Below are positions 54,025-61,036 of a DNA stretch of 64,000 nt, piece by piece (position 1 is the stretch's first letter; each line of letters begins with the position of its first letter). This stretch comes from Flavobacterium sp. YJ01. Lineage in GTDB: Bacteria; Bacteroidota; Bacteroidia; Flavobacteriales; Flavobacteriaceae. The position numbers were made by a program, and so were the translations under genes. Location: contig NZ_CP119757.1 in the NCBI RefSeq assembly GCF_029320955.1, forward strand, positions 2,914,001 through 2,978,000, in the 5' to 3' direction. The notes beneath the pieces were generated by a model. The model made no database searches. It was not told where the DNA came from and worked only from the letters and a program-made list of their open reading frames with translations.

Positions 54025-54429
54025 TTACGATTCGGTTTTCTGCTCAGAATCTGGAGTTTTGTTGATTTGCAGTGAAAATTTCTCAAACAATTGAATCATT
54101 TTGGTATTGATTTCTTCATAAGATAATCTGTCTTTTGTCTGATAAAAAAGCATAATAGAATACTTTTCATTTAGATTATCCAAAAGCAAATGTTTGTTCA
54201 ATCGATACGTTTCTCTCAAAACTCTTTTGAAGTAATTTCGATCAACAGCTTTTTTGAAATATTTCTTAGAAACCGAAACTCCAACCTTGGTTTGTTCTTC
54301 TGAATTTTCTTCCGCTTGACGGTAAACCAAACGAAGCGGATATTTAGAAACCGATTTTCCTTCAGAAAACAGTAATCCGATTATGGTCTTGCTTTTTAAA
54401 CGCTCGTTTTTAGGATAAGTAAAGTTCAT
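54025..54429 (-). CDS. rnpA: Ribonuclease P protein component
   Basis: A 134-aa basic protein that assists the catalytic RNA of RNase P. It has the family core: FTYPKNERLKSKTIIGLLF, VGVSVSKKYFKKAVDRNYFKRVLRE (RNR-like motif, about residues 63-86, with the RN and KR of the usual RNRIKR), then LLLDNLNEKYSIMLFYQTKD. In Flavobacteriia it is not next to rpmH but lies upstream of ctpA, as here. Confidence 0.9.
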   Translation of the reverse strand: MNFTYPKNERLKSKTIIGLLFSEGKSVSKYPLRLVYRQAEENSEEQTKVGVSVSKKYFKKAVDRNYFKRVLRETYRLNKHLLLDNLNEKYSIMLFYQTKDRLSYEEINTKMIQLFEKFSLQINKTPDSEQKTES

Positions 54430-54528
54430 TTAATTCAGAAAAAATTTGCAAATTTTGGTACAAAGGTACAATTAAACCAGAAAAACGGTTATTGTTTTTA
54501 ATTTTAATAAGTCTAAAAATATATTTAT

Positions 54529-54536
54529 TACTTTTG
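54529..54536 (+). promoter_or_regulatory. -7 promoter element
   Basis: TACTTTTG fits TAnnTTTG, 18 bases before the ATG at 54555. Confidence 0.5.
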
Positions 54537-54554
54537 CGCATTAATTTTTGAAGC

Positions 54555-55301
54555 ATGGAAAAAATTATATCTTATCCAATATCGGTAATTTACTATTTAT
54601 TATTTGGTTTGTGTTTGGCTGTTTTTCATCCAATACAATGGATTTGTTTAAATGTTTTTGGTTACCAAGCTCACAAAAAAAGTGTTGATTATTTAAATTT
54701 CTGCCTTTTAAGATGCACTAATCTTGTTGGAACGAGATATACAATTGAAAATAGAGAGACAATTCCGACGGGAGTTCCAATCATTTTCGTGGCAAATCAT
54801 CAAAGTATGTACGATATCGTGGCAATGATTTGGTACTTTAGACGTTTTCATTGTAAATTTGTAAGTAAGAAGGAATTAGGCAGCGGAATTCCGAGTGTTT
54901 CTTTTAATTTGAAATACGGAGGATCTGTCTTAATTGACCGAAAAGACCCTAAACAAGCGATACCAGTTATCAAAGGCTTGTCTGAATATATCGAAAAAAA
55001 CACAAGATCTGCCGTTATCTTTCCAGAAGGAACAAGAAGCAAGACAGGAAAACCAAAAGAATTCGCTCAAAGCGGTTTAAAAATTTTATGCAAATATGCG
55101 CCTTCTGCATATGTTGTACCGGTGAGTATTAATAATTCTTGGAAAATGGTAAAATTTGGTTTTTTTCCTGTTGGTTTAGGAAATCACCTGAAGTTTACGG
55201 CTCATCCAGCTTTGGCTGTGAAAGATTACAAGTTTGAAGAGCTTATGGAGATTACTGAAAAAGCGGTTAAAGAAGGAATAAATGAGTATAAACAGGTTTA
55301 A
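54555..55301 (+). CDS. plsC: 1-acyl-sn-glycerol-3-phosphate acyltransferase
   Basis: A 248-aa membrane acyltransferase with an N-terminal helix (about residues 5-30). The H-x4-D box is VANHQSMYDIV (about 78-88) and the second box is FPEGTRSKTGKP (about 157-168), as in classic PlsC. It makes phosphatidic acid. It is followed by an acyl-ACP desaturase gene 45 bases downstream on the same strand, so a small lipid operon is likely. A second, more divergent paralogue lies at 10632. Confidence 0.9.
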   Translation: MEKIISYPISVIYYLLFGLCLAVFHPIQWICLNVFGYQAHKKSVDYLNFCLLRCTNLVGTRYTIENRETIPTGVPIIFVANHQSMYDIVAMIWYFRRFHCKFVSKKELGSGIPSVSFNLKYGGSVLIDRKDPKQAIPVIKGLSEYIEKNTRSAVIFPEGTRSKTGKPKEFAQSGLKILCKYAPSAYVVPVSINNSWKMVKFGFFPVGLGNHLKFTAHPALAVKDYKFEELMEITEKAVKEGINEYKQV

Positions 55302-55346
55302 GTTTTAGTCCGAGCTAAAACGTAAAACCCAAATTTAATATAAGTA

Positions 55347-56339
55347 ATGTCTATAAAAAACATTAGATTAGAAGTAATGCAGTTTTTGGAAAAAAACGTG
55401 GATAGCTTCGTTGAACAGTATTTAATTCCAGTGGAAAAAATTTGGCAGCCGTCTGATTTTTTACCAAATTCTGAAGGAGAAAATTTCTTTGAAGAGGTAA
55501 AAGAATTACGCGAAATTGCTAAAGAACTTCCATACGATTTCTGGGTTACGCTTGTTGGTGACACCATCACCGAAGAAGCTTTGCCTACATATGAGTCTTG
55601 GTTAATGGATGTTGAAGGTGTAAACCAGGTAGAAGATGGTGGTAACGGTTGGTCTAAATGGATCCGTCAATGGACCGGAGAAGAAAACCGTCACGGAGAT
55701 CTTTTAAATAAATACTTGTATTTGTCTGGTCGTGTCAATATGCGTGAAATCGAAATGACAACGCAACATTTGATCAACGACGGTTTTGATATTGGGACTG
55801 GTTCTGATCCGTACAAAAACTTTGTATATACTAGTTTCCAGGAATTAGCAACTTACGTTTCTCATAATAGAGTTTCGCAAATCGCAAAGAAATTTGGCGA
55901 TAACAAGTTGTCTAAAATGTGTAAAATGATTGCGGGTGACGAGATGCGTCATCACCACGCATATAGCGAATTTGTAACTAGAATTTTCCAAGTTGATCCT
56001 AGCGAAATGATGTTGGCGTTTCAATACATGATGAAACAAAAAATCGTTATGCCTGCGCATTTCTTGAGAGAATCTGGACAAAAAATCAGTACAGCTTTTG
56101 AGCAATTTTCAGATTCTGCACAACGTATTGGTGTTTATACAGCAAATGATTACGTTGAAATTATGCAGAAATTAATGAACAAATGGGAAATTGATAAAAT
56201 CTCTAATTTGACTGACGAAGCAGAAAAAGCCCGTGATTACTTAATGAAGTTACCAGCTCGTATGGCGAGAATTTCAGAAAGAATTGTAATTCCGCAAGAA
56301 TCGCATATCTTTAAATGGGTTGAACCTGCGAGATTGTAA
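55347..56339 (+). CDS. Acyl-ACP desaturase (soluble di-iron)
   Basis: A 330-aa enzyme of the FA_desaturase_2 (stearoyl-ACP 9-desaturase) family. The di-iron ligands are seen as EENRHG (about residues 112-117) and DEMRHH (about 198-203), with a further early Glu. Helical throughout. It puts a double bond in acyl chains bound to ACP, changing membrane fluidity. Its place after plsC supports a role in membrane lipid make-up. Confidence 0.9.
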   Translation: MSIKNIRLEVMQFLEKNVDSFVEQYLIPVEKIWQPSDFLPNSEGENFFEEVKELREIAKELPYDFWVTLVGDTITEEALPTYESWLMDVEGVNQVEDGGNGWSKWIRQWTGEENRHGDLLNKYLYLSGRVNMREIEMTTQHLINDGFDIGTGSDPYKNFVYTSFQELATYVSHNRVSQIAKKFGDNKLSKMCKMIAGDEMRHHHAYSEFVTRIFQVDPSEMMLAFQYMMKQKIVMPAHFLRESGQKISTAFEQFSDSAQRIGVYTANDYVEIMQKLMNKWEIDKISNLTDEAEKARDYLMKLPARMARISERIVIPQESHIFKWVEPARL

Positions 56340-56380
56340 AATTTTAGATTTTAGATTTTCTGTATAGTGATTACAAAGCT

Positions 56381-56455
56381 TGTCCTCCTGAGCGAAGTCG
56401 AAGGATCGCATGCTAAATCAATACTATATGTCCTTCGACTTCGCTCAGGAAGACA
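56381..56455. repeat. Palindromic intergenic repeat (CTTCGACTTCGCTCAGG)
   Basis: 25-base arms with one mismatch (TGTCCTCCTGAGCGAAGTCG plus AAGGA at 56381-56405; complement 56431-56455), 25-base loop. Much higher GC than its surroundings. I know CTGAGCGAAGTCGAAGG as a widespread dispersed word in Flavobacterium. No T-run. Confidence 0.75.
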
Positions 56456-56599
56456 TAAAATGTGAATTTAGAATTTGGAGTTTTATTAAAAGCAACTTTG
56501 TTGCTTTAGTTTAAATTAAAATATACTTGTTGATTGTTGAAGGCTTTAAATCTTTGACAATCAACATTTTTTTATAAAATATAATTAAAGGGCATTTTT

Positions 56600-57253
56600 A
56601 TGAGCACTTCAGAATTAATTAATAAGACCATCTCTTTTGTAAAAGAAAAACTAAACGATGCCGAAGGTGGACACGATTGGTTTCATATTGAACGCGTTTA
56701 TAAAAACGCACTTTTAATTGCAAAAGACACTGAATGCGATATTACAGTTGTGCAATTGGGCGCATTATTGCACGACATTGCAGATAGTAAATTTCATAAT
56801 GGAGATGAAACAATCGGTCCAAAAACAGCACGAGCGTTTTTAGAGGCTCAAAATGTTTCTGAAGAGATAATTGTTCATGTTGTCAATATCATTGAAAATA
56901 TCTCTTATAAAGGCGGAAATTTCGAAAAGAAGTTCTCTTCTGTCGAATTGGATATTGTACAAGATGCTGATCGTCTAGATGCAATTGGAGCGATTGGAGT
57001 TGCAAGAGCTTTTAATTACGGCGGATTTAAGAACAGAGCTTTGTATAATCCTGAAATCGCGCCTGTGACGAATATGACAAAAGAGGAGTATAAAAAGAAC
57101 AATGCGCCAACGATAAATCATTTTTACGAAAAGCTTTTACTTCTAAAAGATAAAATGAATACAGAAAAAGGAAAAGAAATCGCAGCAGAAAGACACCGTT
57201 TCATGGAATCTTTCCTTGCTCAGTTTTATGCAGAATGGGAAGGAGTGAAGTAA
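56600..57253 (+). CDS. HD domain phosphohydrolase
   Basis: A 217-aa cytoplasmic hydrolase of the HD superfamily (YedJ-like). Metal ligands: HDWFHIERV (about residues 24-32), LLHDIADSKFH (about 56-66) and DADRLDAIGAIGVARAF (about 119-135). Such proteins split phosphate from nucleotides or related compounds; substrate unknown. Start ATG at 56600 follows directly on an AAAGGGCATTTTT stretch. Ends two bases before the opposing small-protein gene. Confidence 0.88.
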   Translation: MSTSELINKTISFVKEKLNDAEGGHDWFHIERVYKNALLIAKDTECDITVVQLGALLHDIADSKFHNGDETIGPKTARAFLEAQNVSEEIIVHVVNIIENISYKGGNFEKKFSSVELDIVQDADRLDAIGAIGVARAFNYGGFKNRALYNPEIAPVTNMTKEEYKKNNAPTINHFYEKLLLLKDKMNTEKGKEIAAERHRFMESFLAQFYAEWEGVK

Positions 57254-57255
57254 TA

Positions 57256-57375
57256 TTAATGTTTTTTCATTATAAAATAAACTATCAAAGTTGCACAGGT
57301 GAAACCTAATGTAAACCATAATAATCTTGCAACTCTATTGTCTCGAATTATTTCTGTTTTATTTGTATTTGCCAT
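57256..57375 (-). CDS. Small single-pass membrane protein (39 aa)
   Basis: Frame MANTNKTEIIRDNRVARLLWF with one hydrophobic helix (FTLGFTCATLIVYFIM) and KKH end. The frame is open farther upstream (to 57495), but the extension is low-quality and crosses a terminator hairpin, so the ATG at 57375 is taken. Start of the protein looks like a small basic-tail membrane protein. Convergent with the HD gene; function unknown. Confidence 0.6.
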   Translation of the reverse strand: MANTNKTEIIRDNRVARLLWFTLGFTCATLIVYFIMKKH

Positions 57376-57473
57376 TTCAATTAGTTTTATGCAACAAAAG
57401 TAGCTTTCGTAAAATATACAAATAATCCATTTAGGTCTAAAAAACAACATTAAAAGACATTTTGAAAAAATAA

Positions 57474-57515
57474 AAAAAGCTTCACACGAATTCAAAATTC
57501 ATGTGAAGCTTTTTT
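57474..57515 (-). terminator. Terminator of the feo operon
   Basis: AAAAAGCTTCACA and TGTGAAGCTTTTT arms with T-run on the minus strand, about 56 bases after the last feo gene. Confidence 0.85.
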
Positions 57516-57528
57516 ATTGGTATTTTTA

Positions 57529-57567
57529 AACCTTAGTACCTCAGAATCTCTGCACCTTAGCACCTTA
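57529..57567. repeat. CCTTAG/CACC short-word iteration
   Basis: ACCTTAGTACCTCAGAATCT then CTGCACCTTAGCACCTT, a chain of similar words in the space after the feo genes. Confidence 0.5.
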
Positions 57568-57570
57568 TAA

Positions 57571-57696
57571 TTAAGAACATCCACAATCAGTTCCATTACC
57601 GCAATCTTTTTTCTTTTTCGATTTAAAGAAAAACTTTTTAATCAAAAAAGCAACGGCTAATCCTAATATTGTAAAGGCTATAATTTCTTGAAACAT
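57571..57696 (-). CDS. FeoB-associated Cys-rich membrane protein (41 aa)
   Basis: A short frame below usual cut-offs: MFQEIIAFTILGLAVAFLIK, basic stretch KKFFFKSKKKKD, then a C-terminal CGNGTDCGCS with three Cys. One membrane helix plus a Cys-rich tail directly after feoB is the hallmark of the FeoB-associated Cys-rich family (FeoC-like role proposed: iron or redox partner of FeoB). Starts six bases after the feoB stop. Confidence 0.88.
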   Translation of the reverse strand: MFQEIIAFTILGLAVAFLIKKFFFKSKKKKDCGNGTDCGCS

Positions 57697-57702
57697 AACT
57701 TT

Positions 57703-59802
57703 TTATTTTAAAAGTTGATACGCAATTAATGCAGCAAAATAAGCCAATCCGCTCATGAAAACTAACTGCATTGCTGGCCATTTCCATGAATTGGTTTCTT
57801 TTTTGGTAATTGCTAATGTACTTGCACATTGCATCGCAAAAGCATAAAATAACAAAAGAGAAATTCCAGTTGGAAAATCAAAGACTTTCTTACCTGTTTC
57901 TGGGTGAACTTCTGCCTGCATTTTACTTTTTATGGTTGATTCATTATCAGAGTCTCCGACACTATAAATAGTTGCTAAAGTTCCAACAAAAACTTCACGT
58001 GCTGCAAACGAACTGATTAGTGCAATACCAATTTTCCAATCGTAACCGAGAGGCTTAATAACTGGTTCGATCGCTCTTCCCATTAAACCGATGTATGAAT
58101 TTTCTAATTTTTGAGAATTGACTTCATTTTCAAACTGAGTTTCATCTAAAGTTGTATTTACAAATCTTTCTTTTACAATGTTTTCTGCATCATTAAATTC
58201 TTTTCCAGGCCCGTAAGAAGCTAAAAACCAAAGAATAATCGAAATTGCAAGAATGATCTTTCCAGCTCCAGCAATAAATGCTTTCGTTTTTTCCACCACA
58301 TTGATTCCGACGTTTTTGAAAAGCGGCATTTTATAACTTGGCATTTCGACTACGAAATACGTTTTAGATTCCAATTTTAAAACTTTATTTAAAATATAAG
58401 CAGATAAAATTGCTGCAAAAAAGCCTAAAACATACAATGCCATTAAGGTCAAACCTTGAACATTTAGAAATCCAAAAATGCGTTTACTAGGAACAACAAG
58501 AGAAATAATAATCGCATACACGGGCAATCTCGCCGAACAAGTCGTGAATGGTGTTACTAAGATCGTAATAAGGCGTTCTTTCCAGTTTTCGATATTTCTT
58601 GTCGCCATAATCGCCGGAATTGCACATGCAGTTCCTGAAATCAAAGGCACGACGCTTTTTCCAGAAAGTCCGAATCGGCGCATGATTTTATCCATTAAAA
58701 ATACGACACGACTCATATAACCACTTTCTTCCAAAATCGAAATAAACAAGAATAACACGGCAATTTGTGGAATAAAAATAACGACTCCGCCAATACCTGG
58801 AATAATTCCCTGCGAAAGTAAATCGGTTAAAATTCCGCTTGGCAATTCTTCGGCAACCCAACTGCTTAATGAAGCAAAAGTACTGTCGATGAAATCCATT
58901 GGAATAGTTGACCAACTAAAAATCGATTGGAAAATCAAAAATAAAATGGCGAAGAAAATAACGTAACCAAAAACCTTATGCGTTAAAACGCGATCTAATT
59001 TAGCACGCATGTCTTTTGCCATTGAGGCATCAACTTTTAAACCTTCTTTTAAAACATCATTTATAAATTGATATCTTTTGATTGTTTCTTTTTGCTGTAA
59101 ACGCTTTAGTTCTGAATGTGATTTGGTAAAAGTGTTTCGAACTTCATTTCGATCCAAATTTGAAAAATTGACATCTTGCGTAATAACAAGCCACAATTTA
59201 TACATCAATTGATTTGGAAAAGCATGCTGTAACTTTTCAAAATATTCAGGATCAATTACAGAAGCATTTAAGCATGGTTCGTGCGGAATAGTTTTATAAG
59301 AAACAATAAGTTCCTTCAATTCATCAATTCCTAAGCCTTTTCTTGAACTTACTAAAGCAATTTTGGTTTTTAGTTTTTCTTCTAAATACGGAATATCCAA
59401 AGTTATTCCTTTTCTTTCCATACGATCTGACATATTGATAACCAAAATCGTCGGAATTTCAAGGTCTTTTATTTGAGTGTAGATCAGTAAGTTTCTTTTC
59501 AGATTTTCAACATCAGTAACAACAACGGCAACATCTGGATAAAGTTTGTCGTTTTTATTTAATAAAAGTTCGATAACCACACTTTCGTCCATCGAACTGG
59601 CATTCAAACTATACGTTCCGGGTAAATCTAGAATGTTAGCTTTGACATTATTAGGTAATTTGCAAAAACCCATTTTCTTCTCAACCGTAATTCCAGGATA
59701 ATTTCCAACTTGCTGATTAAGACCCGTTAATTGATTAAAAACAGAAGTTTTTCCGGTATTTGGATTTCCGATAAGGGCAACATTGATATTTTGAACGCTC
59801 AT
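57703..59802 (-). CDS. feoB: Ferrous iron transporter FeoB
   Basis: A 699-aa inner-membrane Fe2+ transporter. N-terminal G domain: G1 GNPNTGKTSVFN (residues 11-22), G3 DLPGTYSLN, G4 INMSDRMER, followed by a helical GDI part. The membrane part (about 275-699) has Gate motifs SGTACAIPAIMATRN and FTTCSARLPVYA, with the Cys that shape the pore. Length is normal. Overlaps feoA by one base (TAATG), so translation is coupled, and is followed by the Cys-rich small protein. Confidence 0.97.
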   Translation of the reverse strand: MSVQNINVALIGNPNTGKTSVFNQLTGLNQQVGNYPGITVEKKMGFCKLPNNVKANILDLPGTYSLNASSMDESVVIELLLNKNDKLYPDVAVVVTDVENLKRNLLIYTQIKDLEIPTILVINMSDRMERKGITLDIPYLEEKLKTKIALVSSRKGLGIDELKELIVSYKTIPHEPCLNASVIDPEYFEKLQHAFPNQLMYKLWLVITQDVNFSNLDRNEVRNTFTKSHSELKRLQQKETIKRYQFINDVLKEGLKVDASMAKDMRAKLDRVLTHKVFGYVIFFAILFLIFQSIFSWSTIPMDFIDSTFASLSSWVAEELPSGILTDLLSQGIIPGIGGVVIFIPQIAVLFLFISILEESGYMSRVVFLMDKIMRRFGLSGKSVVPLISGTACAIPAIMATRNIENWKERLITILVTPFTTCSARLPVYAIIISLVVPSKRIFGFLNVQGLTLMALYVLGFFAAILSAYILNKVLKLESKTYFVVEMPSYKMPLFKNVGINVVEKTKAFIAGAGKIILAISIILWFLASYGPGKEFNDAENIVKERFVNTTLDETQFENEVNSQKLENSYIGLMGRAIEPVIKPLGYDWKIGIALISSFAAREVFVGTLATIYSVGDSDNESTIKSKMQAEVHPETGKKVFDFPTGISLLLFYAFAMQCASTLAITKKETNSWKWPAMQLVFMSGLAYFAALIAYQLLK

Positions 59803-60041
59803 TATAAATTGTTTTGGATAAGTTCAACTTCAATTTCACGAGCTGTTTCAATACGAATTGCAACATGCGAACCATTTATATCTAAATACAAAGGATCGCC
59901 AAAAGGAGCAACTTGCAATAATTCAACTAAGCTGCCCGGCAGACAACCCATTTCTAATAATTTAAGTGGAATAAGATCGATATCAAAATCTTTGATAATG
60001 GCTTTTTCGCCTTTTTTCAGAGTGTGTATTGTATTTTGCAA
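59802..60041 (-). CDS. feoA: FeoA family protein
   Basis: A 79-aa cytoplasmic SH3-like protein that works with FeoB: TLKKGEKAIIKDFDIDLIPLKLLEMG, GSLVELLQVAPFGDP, VAIRIETAREIEVEL. All conserved Gly of the fold are present. First gene of the operon, promoter and putative operator just upstream. Confidence 0.95.
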   Translation of the reverse strand: MQNTIHTLKKGEKAIIKDFDIDLIPLKLLEMGCLPGSLVELLQVAPFGDPLYLDINGSHVAIRIETAREIEVELIQNNL

Positions 60042-60045
60042 GCTT

Positions 60046-60066
60046 ATTTAGATTGAATTTAGATTG
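60046..60066 (-). promoter_or_regulatory. Putative iron operator over the feo start site
   Basis: Two perfect 10-bp direct repeats, CAATCTAAAT on the minus strand, at 60057-60066 and 60046-60055, one base apart (11-bp step, one helical turn). They cover the predicted transcription start just below the -7 box. Not a classic Fur palindrome. Confidence 0.55.
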
Positions 60067-60095
60067 CAAAAGTAGGCAATTATTCTTTATTTCAA
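60067..60095 (-). promoter_or_regulatory. Promoter of the feo operon
   Basis: On the minus strand: TTG (60093-60095), 18 bases, TACTTTTG (60067-60074). Fits TTG / TAnnTTTG in boxes and spacing. Confidence 0.75.
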
Positions 60096-60144
60096 GGCAT
60101 TTAACACTTCCACAAATGCTAAAACTTTCTAAAAATAAGGGATT

Positions 60145-60810
60145 TTACTCTTGAGAAAGGAAATCGATGTCTTCTAAAAGGCGTTTTATATCTTCTTTAT
60201 TTGTTCCGTCATAAAAACCTCGAACGCGGCGTTTTTGATCGACTAAAACAAAATTCTCCGTATGAACCATATCGTAAAGCTGATCTGGTCGTCCCATTTT
60301 TACTGCCAAATATGATTTTCTGGCCATTTTGTAGATTTCTTTTTTATCTCCCGTAACCAAATTCCATTTGCTATCTACAACGCCATATTTAATGGCATAT
60401 GCTTTTAAAACAGAAACGCTGTCTACTTCAGGAAAAACGGTATGGGAAAGCAACATTACTTTCGGATTATTTAAAACCGCTTTTTGAACATCAACTAAAT
60501 TGGTTGACATTTTTGGGCATATTGATCCGCAGGTTGTAAAGAAAAAATCGGCAACATAGATTTTTCCTTCGTAATTTTTTTGTGTAATCGTATCGCCATT
60601 TTGATTTACAAAAGAAAAATCGGCAATCGTGTGGTATTTGCTTTTATATTGAATAGTACTATCAACTAATTCAGGATTTACATCTGCTGGATTGTAAATA
60701 GGAAGTGTCTTTTTTGGTTTTAATGCAGAATAAAACAGAGATATCGTAACAACCGAAAATACTATTAAAACAATAAAGAATTTACGGTACTTGTATAAAA
60801 GCGATTTCAT
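60145..60810 (-). CDS. SCO1/SenC-family protein
   Basis: A 221-aa membrane-anchored thioredoxin-fold protein; chosen start ATG at 60810 (MKSLLYKYRK), an upstream TTG is unlikely. One N-terminal helix (FIVLIVFSVVTISLFYSAL) then a periplasmic domain. Copper ligands: FFTTCGSICPKM (CxxxC) and the distal His in DMVHTENFVLVDQ. It delivers copper to, or redox-controls, the CuA site of cytochrome c oxidase. Stands alone. Confidence 0.92.
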   Translation of the reverse strand: MKSLLYKYRKFFIVLIVFSVVTISLFYSALKPKKTLPIYNPADVNPELVDSTIQYKSKYHTIADFSFVNQNGDTITQKNYEGKIYVADFFFTTCGSICPKMSTNLVDVQKAVLNNPKVMLLSHTVFPEVDSVSVLKAYAIKYGVVDSKWNLVTGDKKEIYKMARKSYLAVKMGRPDQLYDMVHTENFVLVDQKRRVRGFYDGTNKEDIKRLLEDIDFLSQE

Positions 60811-61002
60811 AAAAATAATTTGGCGCAAAAATACAAAAAGCAGATTTTAAAAACTTTACTGTCTTATTTTTTTAACAGCCTTTTGTAACATTTACAACAT
60901 TTAGCTGTCTAATAAAATAGTTTTAAAACTCTAATTGTGAAATTTGAACGCCATTTGGGCTTTTCAGTTAGAATTTTAACATAATTTTCAAGATAATAAC
61001 AA

Positions 61003-61010
61003 TATGTTTG
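61003..61010 (+). promoter_or_regulatory. -7 promoter element of M13 gene 1
   Basis: TATGTTTG, 26 bases before the ATG. The same box, same flank (AATAACAATATGTTTGTA) and same distance recur before the second M13 gene at 63228. Confidence 0.65.
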
Positions 61011-61036
61011 TATTTTCCCTTAAACACTAAATTTTT

